Notes: a model not told the origin generated them from the letters alone. A DNA stretch of 64,000 nt from Synechococcus sp. KORDI-100 (GCF_000737535.1 NZ_CP006269.1:1488001-1552000); one strand, 5' to 3'. Positions 37,595 through 47,057 are shown, counted from the first letter of the stretch. Numbers and translations: made by a program.

Positions 37595-38685
37595 TCTACC
37601 TCTGCAGCAGCAGCCATGGTTTTGGACATGCCGCCCGCGATGCGGCGGTCCTGCAGTGGATCCGCAACCTACGTCCCCACTGGCGTCTGGCCTTCAGTTC
37701 CGTGGTTCAGGACTCTGTGCTCAGATGTCTGCTCGCCATGGATGGTGTGGCGATGCGCCGGTGTCGCTGGGATGTGGGCATGGTTCAGCGGGATGCACTG
37801 GCCAGTGATCCCCTCGGCACGGTTGAAGCGATCGAAGCGCTGGAGAAGCAGCTTCCATCGCAGCTGGATCAGGAGGCGAGCTGGATCAAGGATCAGGGTG
37901 AACCTGTCCTCGTTCTGGCTGATATCCCTCCGGCGGCGGCCGAGCTTGCCATGCGGCTGGATGCTCCGCTGGTCTGGCTGAGCAATTTTGGCTGGGATGA
38001 GATCTATGCCCCGTTCGGGGGTGTGTTGAAGCGGAAGGGTGAACAAGCGAAACAGGCCTATCAACGAGGGGATCTCCTGTTGCGCTGTCCGTTTGATCTG
38101 TCCATGAGCTGGGGACTGCCCGAGGTGTCCCTCGGCCTGGTGTGTGCGTCACCTCGAGCGCTTCCTCAAGGGTTGCAGGATCGAATCACCGCGATCGAGC
38201 AGCCCCTTGTGATGGTGGGATTCGGGGGACTCGGCTTGTCAATCGATCACGGGTTGTTCCTGCGTTGGCCACGGCATCACTTCCTTTTGGCGCCGTCAGG
38301 TTCTGATCCGCCGTGTTCCAACGTCACCGTGCTCCCGGCAGGAATCAGGCCTCTGGATGTCTTCCCGTATTGCCAACGACACCTCGGCAAGCCTGGCTTC
38401 AGCACCTTCTGTGAAGCGATGTCCCAGCGTGTGGGGCTTCATGTCGTCGAAAGAAGCGATTTCGCTGAAGTGTCCGCGCTCCTGAGCGGCCTTCGCCGAC
38501 ATGCTGATCACCGCATGCTCTCGAAGCAGGCGTTTGCTGCGGGTGACTGGCTACTCGACCAGCCGTTGCAGGCAGCGACCGGATCCCCCCTTCCCGCCAA
38601 CGGTGCACTGCAGGCTGCTGAGCAGATCGTGCTCTGCGCCGAACGCCGTTGGGAGGTCGATCCAGGCTCAGACTTGATTTGTTAA
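37588..38685 (+). CDS. Glycosyltransferase-like (GT-B type) protein
   Basis: A 365-residue protein beginning (GTG start) MLIYLCSSSHGFGHAARDAAVL, the glycine-rich N-terminal loop of GT-B fold enzymes such as MurG, and similar to the N-terminal domain of plant arabinokinase-type proteins. The PLVMVGFGGLGLS segment and KPGFSTFCEAM resemble the nucleotide-sugar binding region (GGxG and PG..T..E). Donor and acceptor unknown. Coupled to the metallophosphoesterase by overlap. Confidence 0.75.
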   Translation: MLIYLCSSSHGFGHAARDAAVLQWIRNLRPHWRLAFSSVVQDSVLRCLLAMDGVAMRRCRWDVGMVQRDALASDPLGTVEAIEALEKQLPSQLDQEASWIKDQGEPVLVLADIPPAAAELAMRLDAPLVWLSNFGWDEIYAPFGGVLKRKGEQAKQAYQRGDLLLRCPFDLSMSWGLPEVSLGLVCASPRALPQGLQDRITAIEQPLVMVGFGGLGLSIDHGLFLRWPRHHFLLAPSGSDPPCSNVTVLPAGIRPLDVFPYCQRHLGKPGFSTFCEAMSQRVGLHVVERSDFAEVSALLSGLRRHADHRMLSKQAFAAGDWLLDQPLQAATGSPLPANGALQAAEQIVLCAERRWEVDPGSDLIC

Positions 38686-38829
38686 TCGTTTCAAGTCGTA
38701 ACTTGACTGCATAAATGAATGAGACTCACAGATTTTGCGCGATTTGTTGATGTCGTGGCCGATTAGTTGACTGGCATATTTACCGATTGATTTGGTTGTT
38801 CTGTTCGACAAAGTCTCTGGCAAGGAATG

Positions 38830-38852
38830 TTGTTTGCTTTGCAAACAATTTT
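38830..38852 (+). terminator. Rho-independent terminator
   Basis: TTGTTTGC, loop TTT, GCAAACAA, then TTTT: a perfect 8-bp stem. It lies 145 bp after the glycosyltransferase-like gene and 55 bp before the lysozyme-like gene. Confidence 0.75.
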
Positions 38853-38906
38853 CGTCATCCGCTTCTGACGATTCCCTTTGCCTCGTCCTGAGGTCTAGTC
38901 CCCCGA

Positions 38907-39629
38907 ATGCTTTTTATGGCTACCCCTGCATCGATTGGTCGTGCTGTGATCTGTACGACAGTCTTCGCCGGTGTACTCCCCTGTTCGTTTGCCGCTGCTC
39001 CTGCATCAGCAAGTCTTCTGCCTCCTGCCTCACGCTCTCAGCTTCTGAGCGCTCCGGACGCTGTTCCAACGATGGCGATCCCTTACATCATCACGCCCGA
39101 ACGTCGGGCCATGCTCAACACCATTCGTTTTGCGGAAGGCACCTGGCGTGGTGGCCTTGATGTGGGTTATCGGGTGATGTTCGGTGGTGGTCTGATGCCG
39201 AACATGGATCGCCACCCTGACCGCGTGATCTACAGCTCCCGTTACGCCAGCGCTGCGGCAGGGGCCTACCAGTTCATGCCGTTCACCTGGAACCTGGTGC
39301 AGCGCAGCATTGGCGTGAGGGGGTTTGGACCGGCAGCTCAGGATCAGGGCGCTCTCTTTCTGATTGAGCGGCGAAAGGCACTGCCGCTCACGGATGCCGG
39401 CAACCTCACCCCGAACCTGACGGCTCTGCTTGCGCCGGAATGGGCCTCGTTCCCCACTCTGGCCGGCCGCAGCTTTTACGGTCAGCCGGTGATGAAATAC
39501 TCCCGACTGAAATCCTTTTACAATGTCAATCTCGTAGAACTGCGTCGTTTGCGTGATCAGAGGCGCCTCGATCTCAGCAAGTCCAAGGTCTGCACTGGGT
39601 CCCGAATCGCCTGTGCCACTCAGCTCTGA
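38907..39629 (+). CDS. Secreted lysozyme-like muramidase (GH104-like)
   Basis: A 240-residue protein with a signal peptide (cleavage near residues 29-37 in an Ala-rich stretch). TIRFAEGTWRGGLDVGYRVMFGGG and SSRYASAAAGAYQFMPFTWNLV match phage-type lysozymes of the GH104/GH24 group; the Glu in FAEGT is the probable catalytic acid. Likely acts on peptidoglycan. No holin or phage genes are adjacent, so it appears to be a cellular enzyme. Its 3' end overlaps the convergent TPM gene by 10 bp. Confidence 0.8.
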   Translation: MLFMATPASIGRAVICTTVFAGVLPCSFAAAPASASLLPPASRSQLLSAPDAVPTMAIPYIITPERRAMLNTIRFAEGTWRGGLDVGYRVMFGGGLMPNMDRHPDRVIYSSRYASAAAGAYQFMPFTWNLVQRSIGVRGFGPAAQDQGALFLIERRKALPLTDAGNLTPNLTALLAPEWASFPTLAGRSFYGQPVMKYSRLKSFYNVNLVELRRLRDQRRLDLSKSKVCTGSRIACATQL

Positions 39630-40441
39630 TCGGGATCAGAGCTGAGCTTCCGTCCAACCGTGGATTGCGCGATCAGGTAGGCCAGCACGGCTCCACCGAT
39701 GAATCCCAGGCTGTTGCGCAGCAATGGCAGAACATCTGAGGTTCTGGTGATCACAGGAGCAATGCCGAAGACCCCGAACAACATCACCCAGAGTGGTGAG
39801 AGAAGCAGCAGCCACGACCAGGCCACGACGTCACCCTCCTTGCGGGGATAGGCCGCGAAGCCCGCGATCACGCCGCCGAGGACGGAGGTCGTCAGGGTCC
39901 AGAGCCACTGTTCGAGGGGGAGTCCCGGCACAACCTGGCAGCCACCGCGTTCGAGGCAGATTTCAACGGCGTTCAGTGCATCGAGGATCGCACCATCCTC
40001 GCCGTGATCCTTGACGTAGTACTGGTTGCCGAATCGTGTTTGCAGCTCCACCCAGTAGGTGCGAGGCATCAGGGCGAAGAAGGCATCTCCGACGTTGAAG
40101 TTGAGCAGATTTCCGCCACGGGGGTCTGCAACCAACAGCAGGCTTCGCTCATCCAGCCCCCAGAACTCACGAATGGCAAGGCCAGGTGTCCGCTCGTACT
40201 GGGTCAGAACCCGAAGTTTCCAGCCGGTGTTCGCTTCGAACTGATCAAGGGATTGCTCGAGTCCGGCGCGCTGGTTGTCGCTGAAGGCGCGCGCCAGGTC
40301 GATCACTGGTGTGGGATGGTCCGGCAGCAGATCAGGGTTGTCGTATGCCAGGCAGGGGCTTGCAGGACTGAACACGCTCAGCAGAACCAACAGTCCGGCC
40401 CACATTGCAGTCCACAGTCCTCCGACGCGATGTGTTGCCAT
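39620..40441 (-). CDS. TPM-domain membrane protein (Psb32-like)
   Basis: A 273-residue protein: signal peptide or N-terminal span (WTAMWAGLLVLLSVFSPASPCLA), a TPM domain (PTPVIDLARAFSDNQRAGLEQSLDQFEANTGWKLRVLTQYERTPG, then LLLVADPRGGNLLNFNVGD), and two or three C-terminal spans. Cyanobacterial and plant relatives are implicated in photosystem II repair; that role is inferred here. The ATG at 40441 overlaps the start of the divergent methyltransferase; a second ATG at 40405 is possible. Confidence 0.83.
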   Translation of the reverse strand: MATHRVGGLWTAMWAGLLVLLSVFSPASPCLAYDNPDLLPDHPTPVIDLARAFSDNQRAGLEQSLDQFEANTGWKLRVLTQYERTPGLAIREFWGLDERSLLLVADPRGGNLLNFNVGDAFFALMPRTYWVELQTRFGNQYYVKDHGEDGAILDALNAVEICLERGGCQVVPGLPLEQWLWTLTTSVLGGVIAGFAAYPRKEGDVVAWSWLLLLSPLWVMLFGVFGIAPVITRTSDVLPLLRNSLGFIGGAVLAYLIAQSTVGRKLSSDPDQS

Positions 40442-41663
40442 GGACCTGCAGCAGCGAACGGCATTCTCACCAATGGAACCCGCTCCTGCGTCCTGTCCGG
40501 CCTGGCTTGCCTCTCATCTTCAACAAGCCGGTGGCGTCGTAACGTTCCGCCACTTCATGGATCTTGCTCTCAATGACCCTGAGAACGGCTACTACGGCTG
40601 TGGTCAGGGGCGAATCGGTGTAAGGGGCGACTATGTGACCTCCCCGTCGCTGGGATCCGACTTCGCTGTTCTGCTGGCGCATCAGCTCTCCCTCTGGTTG
40701 CAGGAGGTCCCTGCTGATGGCCAGCTGTCCCTCGTGGAGGTGGGTCCCGGGGAAGGTGACATGGCCGCTGATCTGATTGCCTCGCTGGCAACGTTGATTC
40801 CGGATCAACTGGGTCGGATGGAGCTGGTCCTGGTCGAACGCAACCAGGGCATGCGGGAGCGCCAGCGCCAACGATTGGCAGGGGTCCGAGATCTCCCGAT
40901 TCGCTGGTGCTCACTCCAGGAGCTCCAGGCTGCGCCGGTCAGTGGCGTCGTCCTGGCGCATGAGTTGCTGGATGCACTCCCCGTCGATCGCCTCACCTGG
41001 CAGGAGGGCAGCCTTCAGCTCCAGGGCGTTGCCTTGAGCACCCGTGGCACTCTCGAGTCGGTTCTGCTGCCGCTCCAACCTGCCCTGTTGCAGCAGATTG
41101 CAGAGATCAGCTCCCGTGCCGGCGTTGATCTTCCACCATCTGGTTCACCAGAGGGCTGGACCAGCGAGTGGCACTCCGACCAGTTCTCCTGGCTTCAGTC
41201 CATGCGCGCGGGGCTGCGGCAGGGACTGCTGCTCGTGATCGACTACGCCATGGAGGCCAGGCGTTACTACAGCAGTCGTCGGATCGATGGCACCCTGCTC
41301 GGCTTCCGTCATCAGCAGGCCCATGGCGATCCCCTGTCGATGGTCGGGCAACAGGACCTGACGGCCCATCTCTGCCTTGAAACCCTGCATGCCGCTGCAG
41401 AGCTGGCCGATTGGCAGTTGCTGGCGGAGGGGCGTCAGGGCGAGATCCTGCTGGGACTCGGTATGGCCCAACGGTTGCATGCACTTCAGTCGCTTCCCCC
41501 GGCTCGCTTGCCTGAAGCTCTCAGTCGCCGGGAGGCGATGTTGCGTCTTGTCGATCCAGCTGGGCTGGGTGAGTTCCGATGGTTGCTTTACGGCGCAGGG
41601 CTGGAGCCAAGCCGTTTCAGCTTCTCAGTGCCTCAAGACAACGCAGAATCTCGTCCCGGCTGA
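40440..41663 (+). CDS. MidA/NDUFAF7-family SAM-dependent methyltransferase
   Basis: A 407-residue protein. [41 protein letters not shown] is the family's diagnostic N-terminal block, followed by [17 protein letters not shown] (AdoMet motif I) and [16 protein letters not shown]. Mitochondrial NDUFAF7 methylates an Arg of a complex I subunit; the bacterial target is unknown. ATG 40440 overlaps the opposite-strand TPM start; ATG 40473 is an alternative. The 3' end overlaps convergent aroB by 47 bp. Confidence 0.87.
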   Translation: MDLQQRTAFSPMEPAPASCPAWLASHLQQAGGVVTFRHFMDLALNDPENGYYGCGQGRIGVRGDYVTSPSLGSDFAVLLAHQLSLWLQEVPADGQLSLVEVGPGEGDMAADLIASLATLIPDQLGRMELVLVERNQGMRERQRQRLAGVRDLPIRWCSLQELQAAPVSGVVLAHELLDALPVDRLTWQEGSLQLQGVALSTRGTLESVLLPLQPALLQQIAEISSRAGVDLPPSGSPEGWTSEWHSDQFSWLQSMRAGLRQGLLLVIDYAMEARRYYSSRRIDGTLLGFRHQQAHGDPLSMVGQQDLTAHLCLETLHAAAELADWQLLAEGRQGEILLGLGMAQRLHALQSLPPARLPEALSRREAMLRLVDPAGLGEFRWLLYGAGLEPSRFSFSVPQDNAESRPG

Positions 41664-42738
41664 TGTCGTCCCTGATCTCCACATCACCGATCCTCCTAGG
41701 CAGAACAAAACGGAGCCTGCCATCACGGACCTTCTTGTCTCCTTGAAGGGTTGTCAGAACCGCTTCATCGTCGAGTGAGGGCCATCGGGTCGGCAGCCCC
41801 GAGCGTTCGATCAGCTGGCGCTGTCGTTCGGCGAGTTCCCTGCTCCAGCTGCCCCGTTGCACGGCCAGTTCCCCCACAGCGACCATTCCGATCGCGACAG
41901 CCTCCCCATGAAGCCAGGTGCCGTAACCACAGAGGGCTTCGACGACATGGCCGAAAGTGTGCCCGTAATTGAGGATGGCCCGCAAGCCCCCTTCCCGTTC
42001 ATCAGCGGCCACAATCCGGGCTTTTTCCGAGCAGGAGCGTTCGAGCAGCGTTTCCAGCAGCTCGTTGCCGAGGCCTGCGGGGTGGCTGGGCTCGGCGCAA
42101 CGTTCCAGCAGTTCAAACAGCGTCGGATCTCCGAGAACTCCGTACTTGATGACTTCCGCCATTCCGGCTCGGAATTCACGAACCGGCAGGCTGGCCAGGG
42201 TGGCTGGGTCGATCAGCACAAGGCGGGGCTGATGGAACGCCCCGATCAGATTCTTGCCGCCCGGGTGATTCACACCGGTCTTGCCGCCGATGGATGCATC
42301 GACCATCGCCAGAAGCGTGGTCGGAACCTGGATAACACCAATGCCCCGAAGCCAGGTTGCCGCTGCAAAACCGGTCATGTCTCCCACAACACCACCACCT
42401 AGGGCGAGCATCAAGGAGCTGCGTTCAAGCCTGTGTTCAAAGGCGGCGTCATGAATCAGCGCGACCGTCGAGGGTGTTTTGTACTGTTCACCGGCTGCGA
42501 TCAGCACCAGCTCCGCCTTGAAGCCATGTCGTTTCAGGGATTTGATGCAGACCTCTCCGTACCGGTCCGCCACGTCCGGGTTACTGACCACCAGAACCTG
42601 ACGCCCCTCCAGGACACCAGCCTGAAGCAGTGCTTCACCGATGTCCTTGAGAGAGCCTTCTCCGATCACCACCTCGTAGGGATCTCGATCGAGGGCGACA
42701 GCGATCCGGCGATGCGGCAGGGGCGGAGCAGCGGTCAT
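41617..42738 (-). CDS. aroB: 3-dehydroquinate synthase
   Basis: Second step of the shikimate pathway, NAD- and divalent-metal-dependent. The 373-residue protein has [54 protein letters not shown] and [13 protein letters not shown], with the conserved metal-binding Glu and two His. Length is normal. The 3' end overlaps the MidA gene by 47 bp, an unusually long convergent overlap. Confidence 0.97.
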   Translation of the reverse strand: MTAAPPLPHRRIAVALDRDPYEVVIGEGSLKDIGEALLQAGVLEGRQVLVVSNPDVADRYGEVCIKSLKRHGFKAELVLIAAGEQYKTPSTVALIHDAAFEHRLERSSLMLALGGGVVGDMTGFAAATWLRGIGVIQVPTTLLAMVDASIGGKTGVNHPGGKNLIGAFHQPRLVLIDPATLASLPVREFRAGMAEVIKYGVLGDPTLFELLERCAEPSHPAGLGNELLETLLERSCSEKARIVAADEREGGLRAILNYGHTFGHVVEALCGYGTWLHGEAVAIGMVAVGELAVQRGSWSRELAERQRQLIERSGLPTRWPSLDDEAVLTTLQGDKKVRDGRLRFVLPRRIGDVEIRDDISRDEILRCLEALRS

Positions 42739-42822
42739 CGGAGTGAAGCGGCTTCGGTCCTACTCTGCCGGGCAAACCATCCTCAGGGGCCGTAGGGTCT
42801 CTCCACCACCTGTTTCGTTCCC

Positions 42823-43713
42823 ATGGCGGCATCGGGACACTGGCGCAGTTCCCTCACCGCCTGGGGATTTCTGTTGCCGGCGTTGGTTCTGATCAGTCTG
42901 TCCGTGCTGATTCCGGCTGTGATGGCACTGGTGATGAGTTTCAGTTCCACGGGCCTAGATGTCAGTGAGCCCCTCCGATTCATCGGACTGGCCAATTTCC
43001 GCCGCCTGATCTCGGACCCCATGGCGCGCCAGGTTCTGATCACCACCTTTCTGTATCTGTTCGGAGTGGTGCCTCCGATCGTGCTCGGATCCCTGGCCCT
43101 GGCCGTGCTGGTGAATCGCAGCCTGCCGGGCATGCATCTTCTGAGGGGCGCTTTTTACACCCCGGTGCTCGTGTCGATCGTCGTGGCCGCGATTGCCTTC
43201 CGCTGGCTGTATTCCGAAAACGGGTTGATCAATGGCTGGCTGTCGGCTGCCCTGGGTGATTCGTTCACGCCGATCGGTTTTCTCACATCCCCCCAGCTGG
43301 CACTGCCTGCGGTCATGTTCGTCACCCTGTGGAAGGGCCTCGGTTACTACATGGTGATCTTCCTCGCAGGGCTTCAGGGAATTCCCGGCGAGCTCTATGA
43401 GGCTGCAGAGCTCGATGGCAGCGAGGGCTGGCGTCAGCATCTGGACATCACCCTTCCCCTCCTGCGTCCCTACATCACGCTGGTGGCGGTGGTGTCCTCG
43501 ATCGCTGCCACCAAGGTGTTCGAAGAGGTGTTTCTGATGACCCAGGGAGGACCTGCAGATGCCACCCGAACCATTGTGTATTACGTCTACGACCAGGCTT
43601 TCGCTGAACTGGAGATCAGCTATGCCTGCACACTCGGCCTCGCCCTGTTTCTGCTGGTGATGTTGTTCACGGCTCTTCGGCTGGCGTTCAGCAGCGATCG
43701 CTCGCTGATCTAA
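42823..43713 (+). CDS. Sugar ABC transporter permease (MalF/GgtC-like)
   Basis: A 296-residue inner-membrane permease with about six spans. The EAA loop YEAAELDGSEGWRQHLDITLPLLRP near residues 197-221 is the ATPase-contact motif of binding-protein-dependent transporters of the carbohydrate-1 class. The companion permease, binding protein and ATPase are not in the window, so it must work with subunits encoded elsewhere; glucosylglycerol or trehalose-type uptake is possible in this group. Confidence 0.88.
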   Translation: MAASGHWRSSLTAWGFLLPALVLISLSVLIPAVMALVMSFSSTGLDVSEPLRFIGLANFRRLISDPMARQVLITTFLYLFGVVPPIVLGSLALAVLVNRSLPGMHLLRGAFYTPVLVSIVVAAIAFRWLYSENGLINGWLSAALGDSFTPIGFLTSPQLALPAVMFVTLWKGLGYYMVIFLAGLQGIPGELYEAAELDGSEGWRQHLDITLPLLRPYITLVAVVSSIAATKVFEEVFLMTQGGPADATRTIVYYVYDQAFAELEISYACTLGLALFLLVMLFTALRLAFSSDRSLI

Positions 43714-43771
43714 GCGGCTGAAAAGCCACGGCGATGGCAAGCTGCGAGGGTCTGTCGCTGCCCTTTCGGTC

Positions 43772-44950
43772 ATGACCAGCTCGGCCGCCATGATCGGAGT
43801 TGTCGGAGGTGGCCAACTGGCACGGATGCTTGTTCAGGCTGCTGCGAAGCGACAGATTGACGTGTCTGTTCAGACAGGGGCCGCTGATGATCCCGCCGTT
43901 GATGGTGCATCACGTCTGATCAGCGCGGACCCCCGTGATGTGGCTGGAACGCGGCGGCTCGTTGAGGGGTGCAACGGCATCACCTTCGAAAACGAGTGGG
44001 TGAACATCGATGCGTTGATTCCGCTGGAGCAGCAGGGAGTTCGTTTCCGTCCTGCCCTGGCGGCCCTCTCCCCCCTGGTGGACAAGCTGCTGCAGCGTCA
44101 ACTGCTGACGGATCTTTCGATTGCCTGTCCCCCCTGGATTCCGCTCAGTCGCATCTCCCCGTCGCAGCCGGCTTTGCCCACCGGATGGAGCTTTCCTGTG
44201 ATGGCCAAGGCAGCGCGCGGCGGGTACGACGGCAAGGGAACGCTGATCATCAAGTCCGTGGATGAGCTGGCCCAGTTGTTGCGCCGCGTCACGGCGAGTG
44301 AGTGGCTTCTTGAAGTCTGGGTGCACTACAAGCGGGAACTGGCTCTGGTGGTGAGTCGTGATGGTCAGGGACGCGTGAGAAGTTTCCCTCTCGTCGAGAC
44401 CCATCAATCCAGTCAGGTCTGCGACTGGGTTCTTGCCCCAGCAGCGGTTGAGCAATCCATCGAAGCGCTCGCCTACAACGTGGCGGCCTCATTGCTCACG
44501 AAGCTGAACTACGTCGGTGTGATGGCGCTTGAGTTCTTCCATGGACCCCTGGGGCTGCAGGTCAATGAAATCGCTCCTCGCACCCACAATTCAGGGCACT
44601 TCTCAATCGATGCCTGCAGCAGCAGTCAATTTGATCAGCAGCTCTGCATCGTGGCCGGGCTGCCGGTGCCATCGCCCCAGCTCGTCAGCCATGGTGCTCT
44701 GATGGTGAATCTTCTCGGGTTGGATCCTGATCATGCAGCTCCTCTTGAGGAACGTCTCAGCTGCTTGCGGAGTCTCCCGGACAGCCATCTGCACTGGTAT
44801 CAAAAACCGAGCGAAACGCCGGGACGAAAGCTTGGCCATGTCACGGTTTTGCTGAAGGAGCAGACAGCGGCGAAGCGACGGGACGAAGCCTTGGCAGCGC
44901 TGCATGAGATTCGTCGAATCTGGCCGTTGCAGGATTCAGAAGCCGATTAA
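43772..44950 (+). CDS. purK: N5-carboxyaminoimidazole ribonucleotide synthase
   Basis: ATP-grasp enzyme that carboxylates AIR to N5-CAIR in purine synthesis. The 392-residue protein has IGVVGGGQLARMLVQAA (pre-ATP-grasp), PVMAKAARGGYDGKGTLII and LQVNEIAPRTHNSGHFSIDAC, all conserved. ATG 43772 starts MTSSAAMIG; a second ATG six codons on is possible. Confidence 0.96.
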   Translation: MTSSAAMIGVVGGGQLARMLVQAAAKRQIDVSVQTGAADDPAVDGASRLISADPRDVAGTRRLVEGCNGITFENEWVNIDALIPLEQQGVRFRPALAALSPLVDKLLQRQLLTDLSIACPPWIPLSRISPSQPALPTGWSFPVMAKAARGGYDGKGTLIIKSVDELAQLLRRVTASEWLLEVWVHYKRELALVVSRDGQGRVRSFPLVETHQSSQVCDWVLAPAAVEQSIEALAYNVAASLLTKLNYVGVMALEFFHGPLGLQVNEIAPRTHNSGHFSIDACSSSQFDQQLCIVAGLPVPSPQLVSHGALMVNLLGLDPDHAAPLEERLSCLRSLPDSHLHWYQKPSETPGRKLGHVTVLLKEQTAAKRRDEALAALHEIRRIWPLQDSEAD

Positions 44951-45138
44951 AGTTCAAACGAACTGCTGTGTTGGTGACGGCCTTTTTCTAGTGCTCTGAT
45001 CTGACTCTCTTTCGACTTGGGGAGACTGTCGTGACGGTGCCGTAGACCGGCCATGCAGCCGGAAACGAAGCCCCACTTTGTCACCCCTTCTGGTTCTTCC
45101 AGGTCGAACACTGGGGCTCGCACGGCATGGTGGTTCAC
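44947..45138 (-). CDS. Candidate small protein, start uncertain
   Basis: From a GTG at 45138 the frame reads HHAVRAPVFDLEEPEGVTKWGF and SGCMAGLRHRHDSLPKSKESQIRALEKG, which looks protein-like, whereas the upstream extension does not. 63 residues. No ATG is near the apparent N-terminus, so the gene may be 5'-damaged. Its stop overlaps the purK stop region. Confidence 0.35.
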   Translation of the reverse strand: MNHHAVRAPVFDLEEPEGVTKWGFVSGCMAGLRHRHDSLPKSKESQIRALEKGRHQHSSSFEL

Positions 45139-45697
45139 CCATTTAAAAAACTGTTCCGAACTGGCATTCCTGGGAGTTGACCCTTGTCTGGGTTTCTGAT
45201 GGCCGGACCGTTTGTTGATACACGTTGCTGAACTGACCAACGGAACGCACCGTCGAGCCGCTGATGACTGAGCTTCATGCTGGTTGAGAACGTGTTGGGC
45301 TGGCCGGCGACCGTGGCAGATCCAGAAGGCCGGTTTCAGAAGGTGCTCTTCAGCCTGTCCGGGATTCACCATTCGGAAAGTTGGCCATGGTGCTGAGAGA
45401 TCGACCAGAGTTGTGTTCTACCCACTGAATCGTCTCCGACAAAGACAACGATGCTTGATGCCAATGGATCACTGACGACAATGGAAACAGATCTTTGTTC
45501 TTGAGCTGGGACATCATCTAGGCACGGACCATTCATTGGATGAAGATGATGATGACTGGGCTGTTGAAAATTCCGTGACACCCACAGTTCAGACCTTCAT
45601 GGGATAGGCAAGTGGAGACCCAGCCGGGAACGTCATGGCATTGGTGAATGGACTCGATAGAGTGGTATCAATGCTGGAAATCGTTGAAGGGCTGAAA
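45139..45697. other. Gene-poor spacer upstream of small-ORF region
   Basis: About 560 bp with only short, unconvincing frames. It begins an accessory-looking zone that runs to 47.3 kb. No RNA gene or repeat was recognised. Confidence 0.45.
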
Positions 45698-45790
45698 ATG
45701 AACGGAAAAATTTTGGTCGTTGGCATCGTCGCCTTTTTTCTTTTGTTCTTTGTCTACGAGTCATGGTTGATGAGAGGATTGCCTCATTGA
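45698..45790 (+). CDS. 30-residue single-span membrane peptide
   Basis: MNGKILVVGIVAFFLLFFVY then a short tail ending RGLPH. GAAGG at 45686-45690 lies 7 bases ahead of the ATG, a good ribosome-binding site. One transmembrane segment spans residues 5-20. The size resembles photosynthetic low-mass subunits, but it matches none that I know. An ATG at 45671 in frame is an alternative start. Confidence 0.45.
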   Translation: MNGKILVVGIVAFFLLFFVYESWLMRGLPH

Positions 45791-45973
45791 ATTGAAAGTA
45801 GAGTTCACATCCACCACATATCTGGATGGCCATGGCAGTATTTATGTATGAACGTTTAGGCGTCTTCTGTTTAGGGGGATTTGGCCTGACGAATAAATCC
45901 CTCATTTGGGGGATGAACGCTGAGCTGATTACAGCGATATTGGATAGTGCCGATCCAATGGAGGAGAAGGTCA

Positions 45974-46336
45974 TTGACGACGTCGATCAAAAGCCCTGCC
46001 TCTCAAGCAAAGGCAGCTGATTCAAATACAGGTCGTATCGTTTCCAAGTCCACCCGCTCATCAATCAGTCTTGGCAGAGCACAACGCAAAGCAGCTGCCT
46101 GCGACCTGACCCCAGATGAGTGGATGGCGATTGGCGATGCAGGAATGCGTGCGGCTTATTTCATGCGTTACCAGGCCGGAATTCGTGATGCTTCCTTGCT
46201 TCGTTGTGATTCCTCGATCCGGATCGATGTGATTCGAATGGCTGGCGAGATGGGGATTGATCCACTGGCTTACGCCAACATGTGCCGTGCGGACAAGCAG
46301 AACCTGTGTCGTCGATATAACAATTGGAAAAAATAG
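45974..46336 (+). CDS. Protein of unknown function, basic N-terminus and helical C-terminus
   Basis: A 120-residue protein from a TTG start preceded by GGAGGAGAAGG. Residues 1-45 are Ser/Lys-rich and likely disordered. Residues 46-120 (CDLTPDEWMAIGDAGMRAAYFMRYQAGI, RIDVIRMAGEMGIDPLAYANMCR) look like a compact helical domain. No family recognised. Confidence 0.6.
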   Translation: MTTSIKSPASQAKAADSNTGRIVSKSTRSSISLGRAQRKAAACDLTPDEWMAIGDAGMRAAYFMRYQAGIRDASLLRCDSSIRIDVIRMAGEMGIDPLAYANMCRADKQNLCRRYNNWKK

Positions 46337-46710
46337 GCTGATGTGTTTGATCTTGCTTTTGAGGCTTGGGAGTCTTTGGGCAGATCTGGTCAGATGAAGC
46401 TGATTAAAAGCGCTGCTTGATCCTGGTTGTCGTCATTCGGGAGCACCAGCGATATTGACATTCAGTGATGCGTCGTCCTGGGCGTATGGAGTGACGCGTT
46501 CTAACCAATGTTTTCATCTGACAAGGCACCGGGATTCAACCGTGATCCGATGTTGACTGAAACGGATGTGCCTGAAATGATCAGCCCGCTTGAGGGTGTG
46601 GCGATGATCGTGGAGGTGCCTGCATCGAATGAACATCTGGTTTGAATGACGCCAGTTCGTTGAAAACCTTGCTGATGTCCAATGACGACAGCGCTTAGAC
46701 GTGATCAGCC
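46337..46710. other. Spacer before the tandem RNA elements
   Basis: A 374-bp stretch with no convincing gene. A minus-strand frame from 46771 to 46514 crosses the first RNA element and looks like chance coding. Confidence 0.45.
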
Positions 46711-46863
46711 AAAAAAATGAGGACCAGTATACGCTGATCCTCGTTCTGCACCATAGTGTCCGGGCGTTCATTCCCGGTTGTCAGTCAGGACAAATCATGA
46801 ACCTCTCTGACATAGCAAGTGTCATCTGATTCGGGAATTTCCGCATCCCCTAAATGGGGGATT
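46711..46863 (-). ncRNA. Tandem small RNA candidate, copy 1
   Basis: Read on the minus strand from about 46863: a hairpin (CCCC/GGGG around ATTTA, 46847-46859), a TGTCAG/CTGACA stem (46779-46812), a CCGGG/CCCGG stem (46760-46777), then a 9-bp terminator hairpin (46719-46742) followed by A and seven Ts. The terminator pairs completely on the minus strand using one U-G wobble, while the plus strand would have a C-A mismatch, which fixes the orientation. Same order and spacing as copy 2, with loops and linkers diverged. No conserved ORF. Ends are approximate. Confidence 0.55.
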
Positions 46864-46901
46864 TTGTCGCGCGCCGGGACAGGTCAGACTGACGTCCCCA
46901 T

Positions 46902-47057
46902 AAAAAAAGAGGATCGGTGTACGCCGATCCTCTCTCAACCAATACATACCCGGCACACTAAATCCGGGTAGTCAATTGGGAAATGAATCAAACCCAACTG
47001 ACACCTCAACTCTGAGCGAACTTTGCTGATATCGCTTCCCCCAAATGGGGGATTTTT
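46902..47057 (-). ncRNA. Tandem small RNA candidate, copy 2
   Basis: On the minus strand from about 47057: hairpin CCCCC/GGGGG around ATTT (47038-47051), TTGGG/CCCAA stem (46976-46997), CCCGG/CCGGG stem (46949-46968), and a perfect GAGGATCGG/CCGATCCTC terminator hairpin (46909-46932) followed by seven Ts. The architecture repeats copy 1 about 190 bp away. The 5' hairpin followed by ATTTTT could also terminate plus-strand transcripts. No match to Yfr1 or other known cyanobacterial RNAs was recognised. Confidence 0.58.

Noticed and set aside
38907-39629. Lysozyme-like gene as evidence of a prophage
   Set aside because: No holin, structural, integrase or terminase genes are nearby, and the neighbours are core genes.
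46514-46771. Minus-strand 85-residue ORF
   Set aside because: It runs through the terminator hairpin of the first RNA element, has odd composition and no recognisable features.
46711-47057. Tandem elements as small-peptide genes or Yfr1/Yfr2
   Set aside because: Short ORFs in the two copies are not similar, and the signature motifs of Yfr1 and Yfr2 that I remember are not present.
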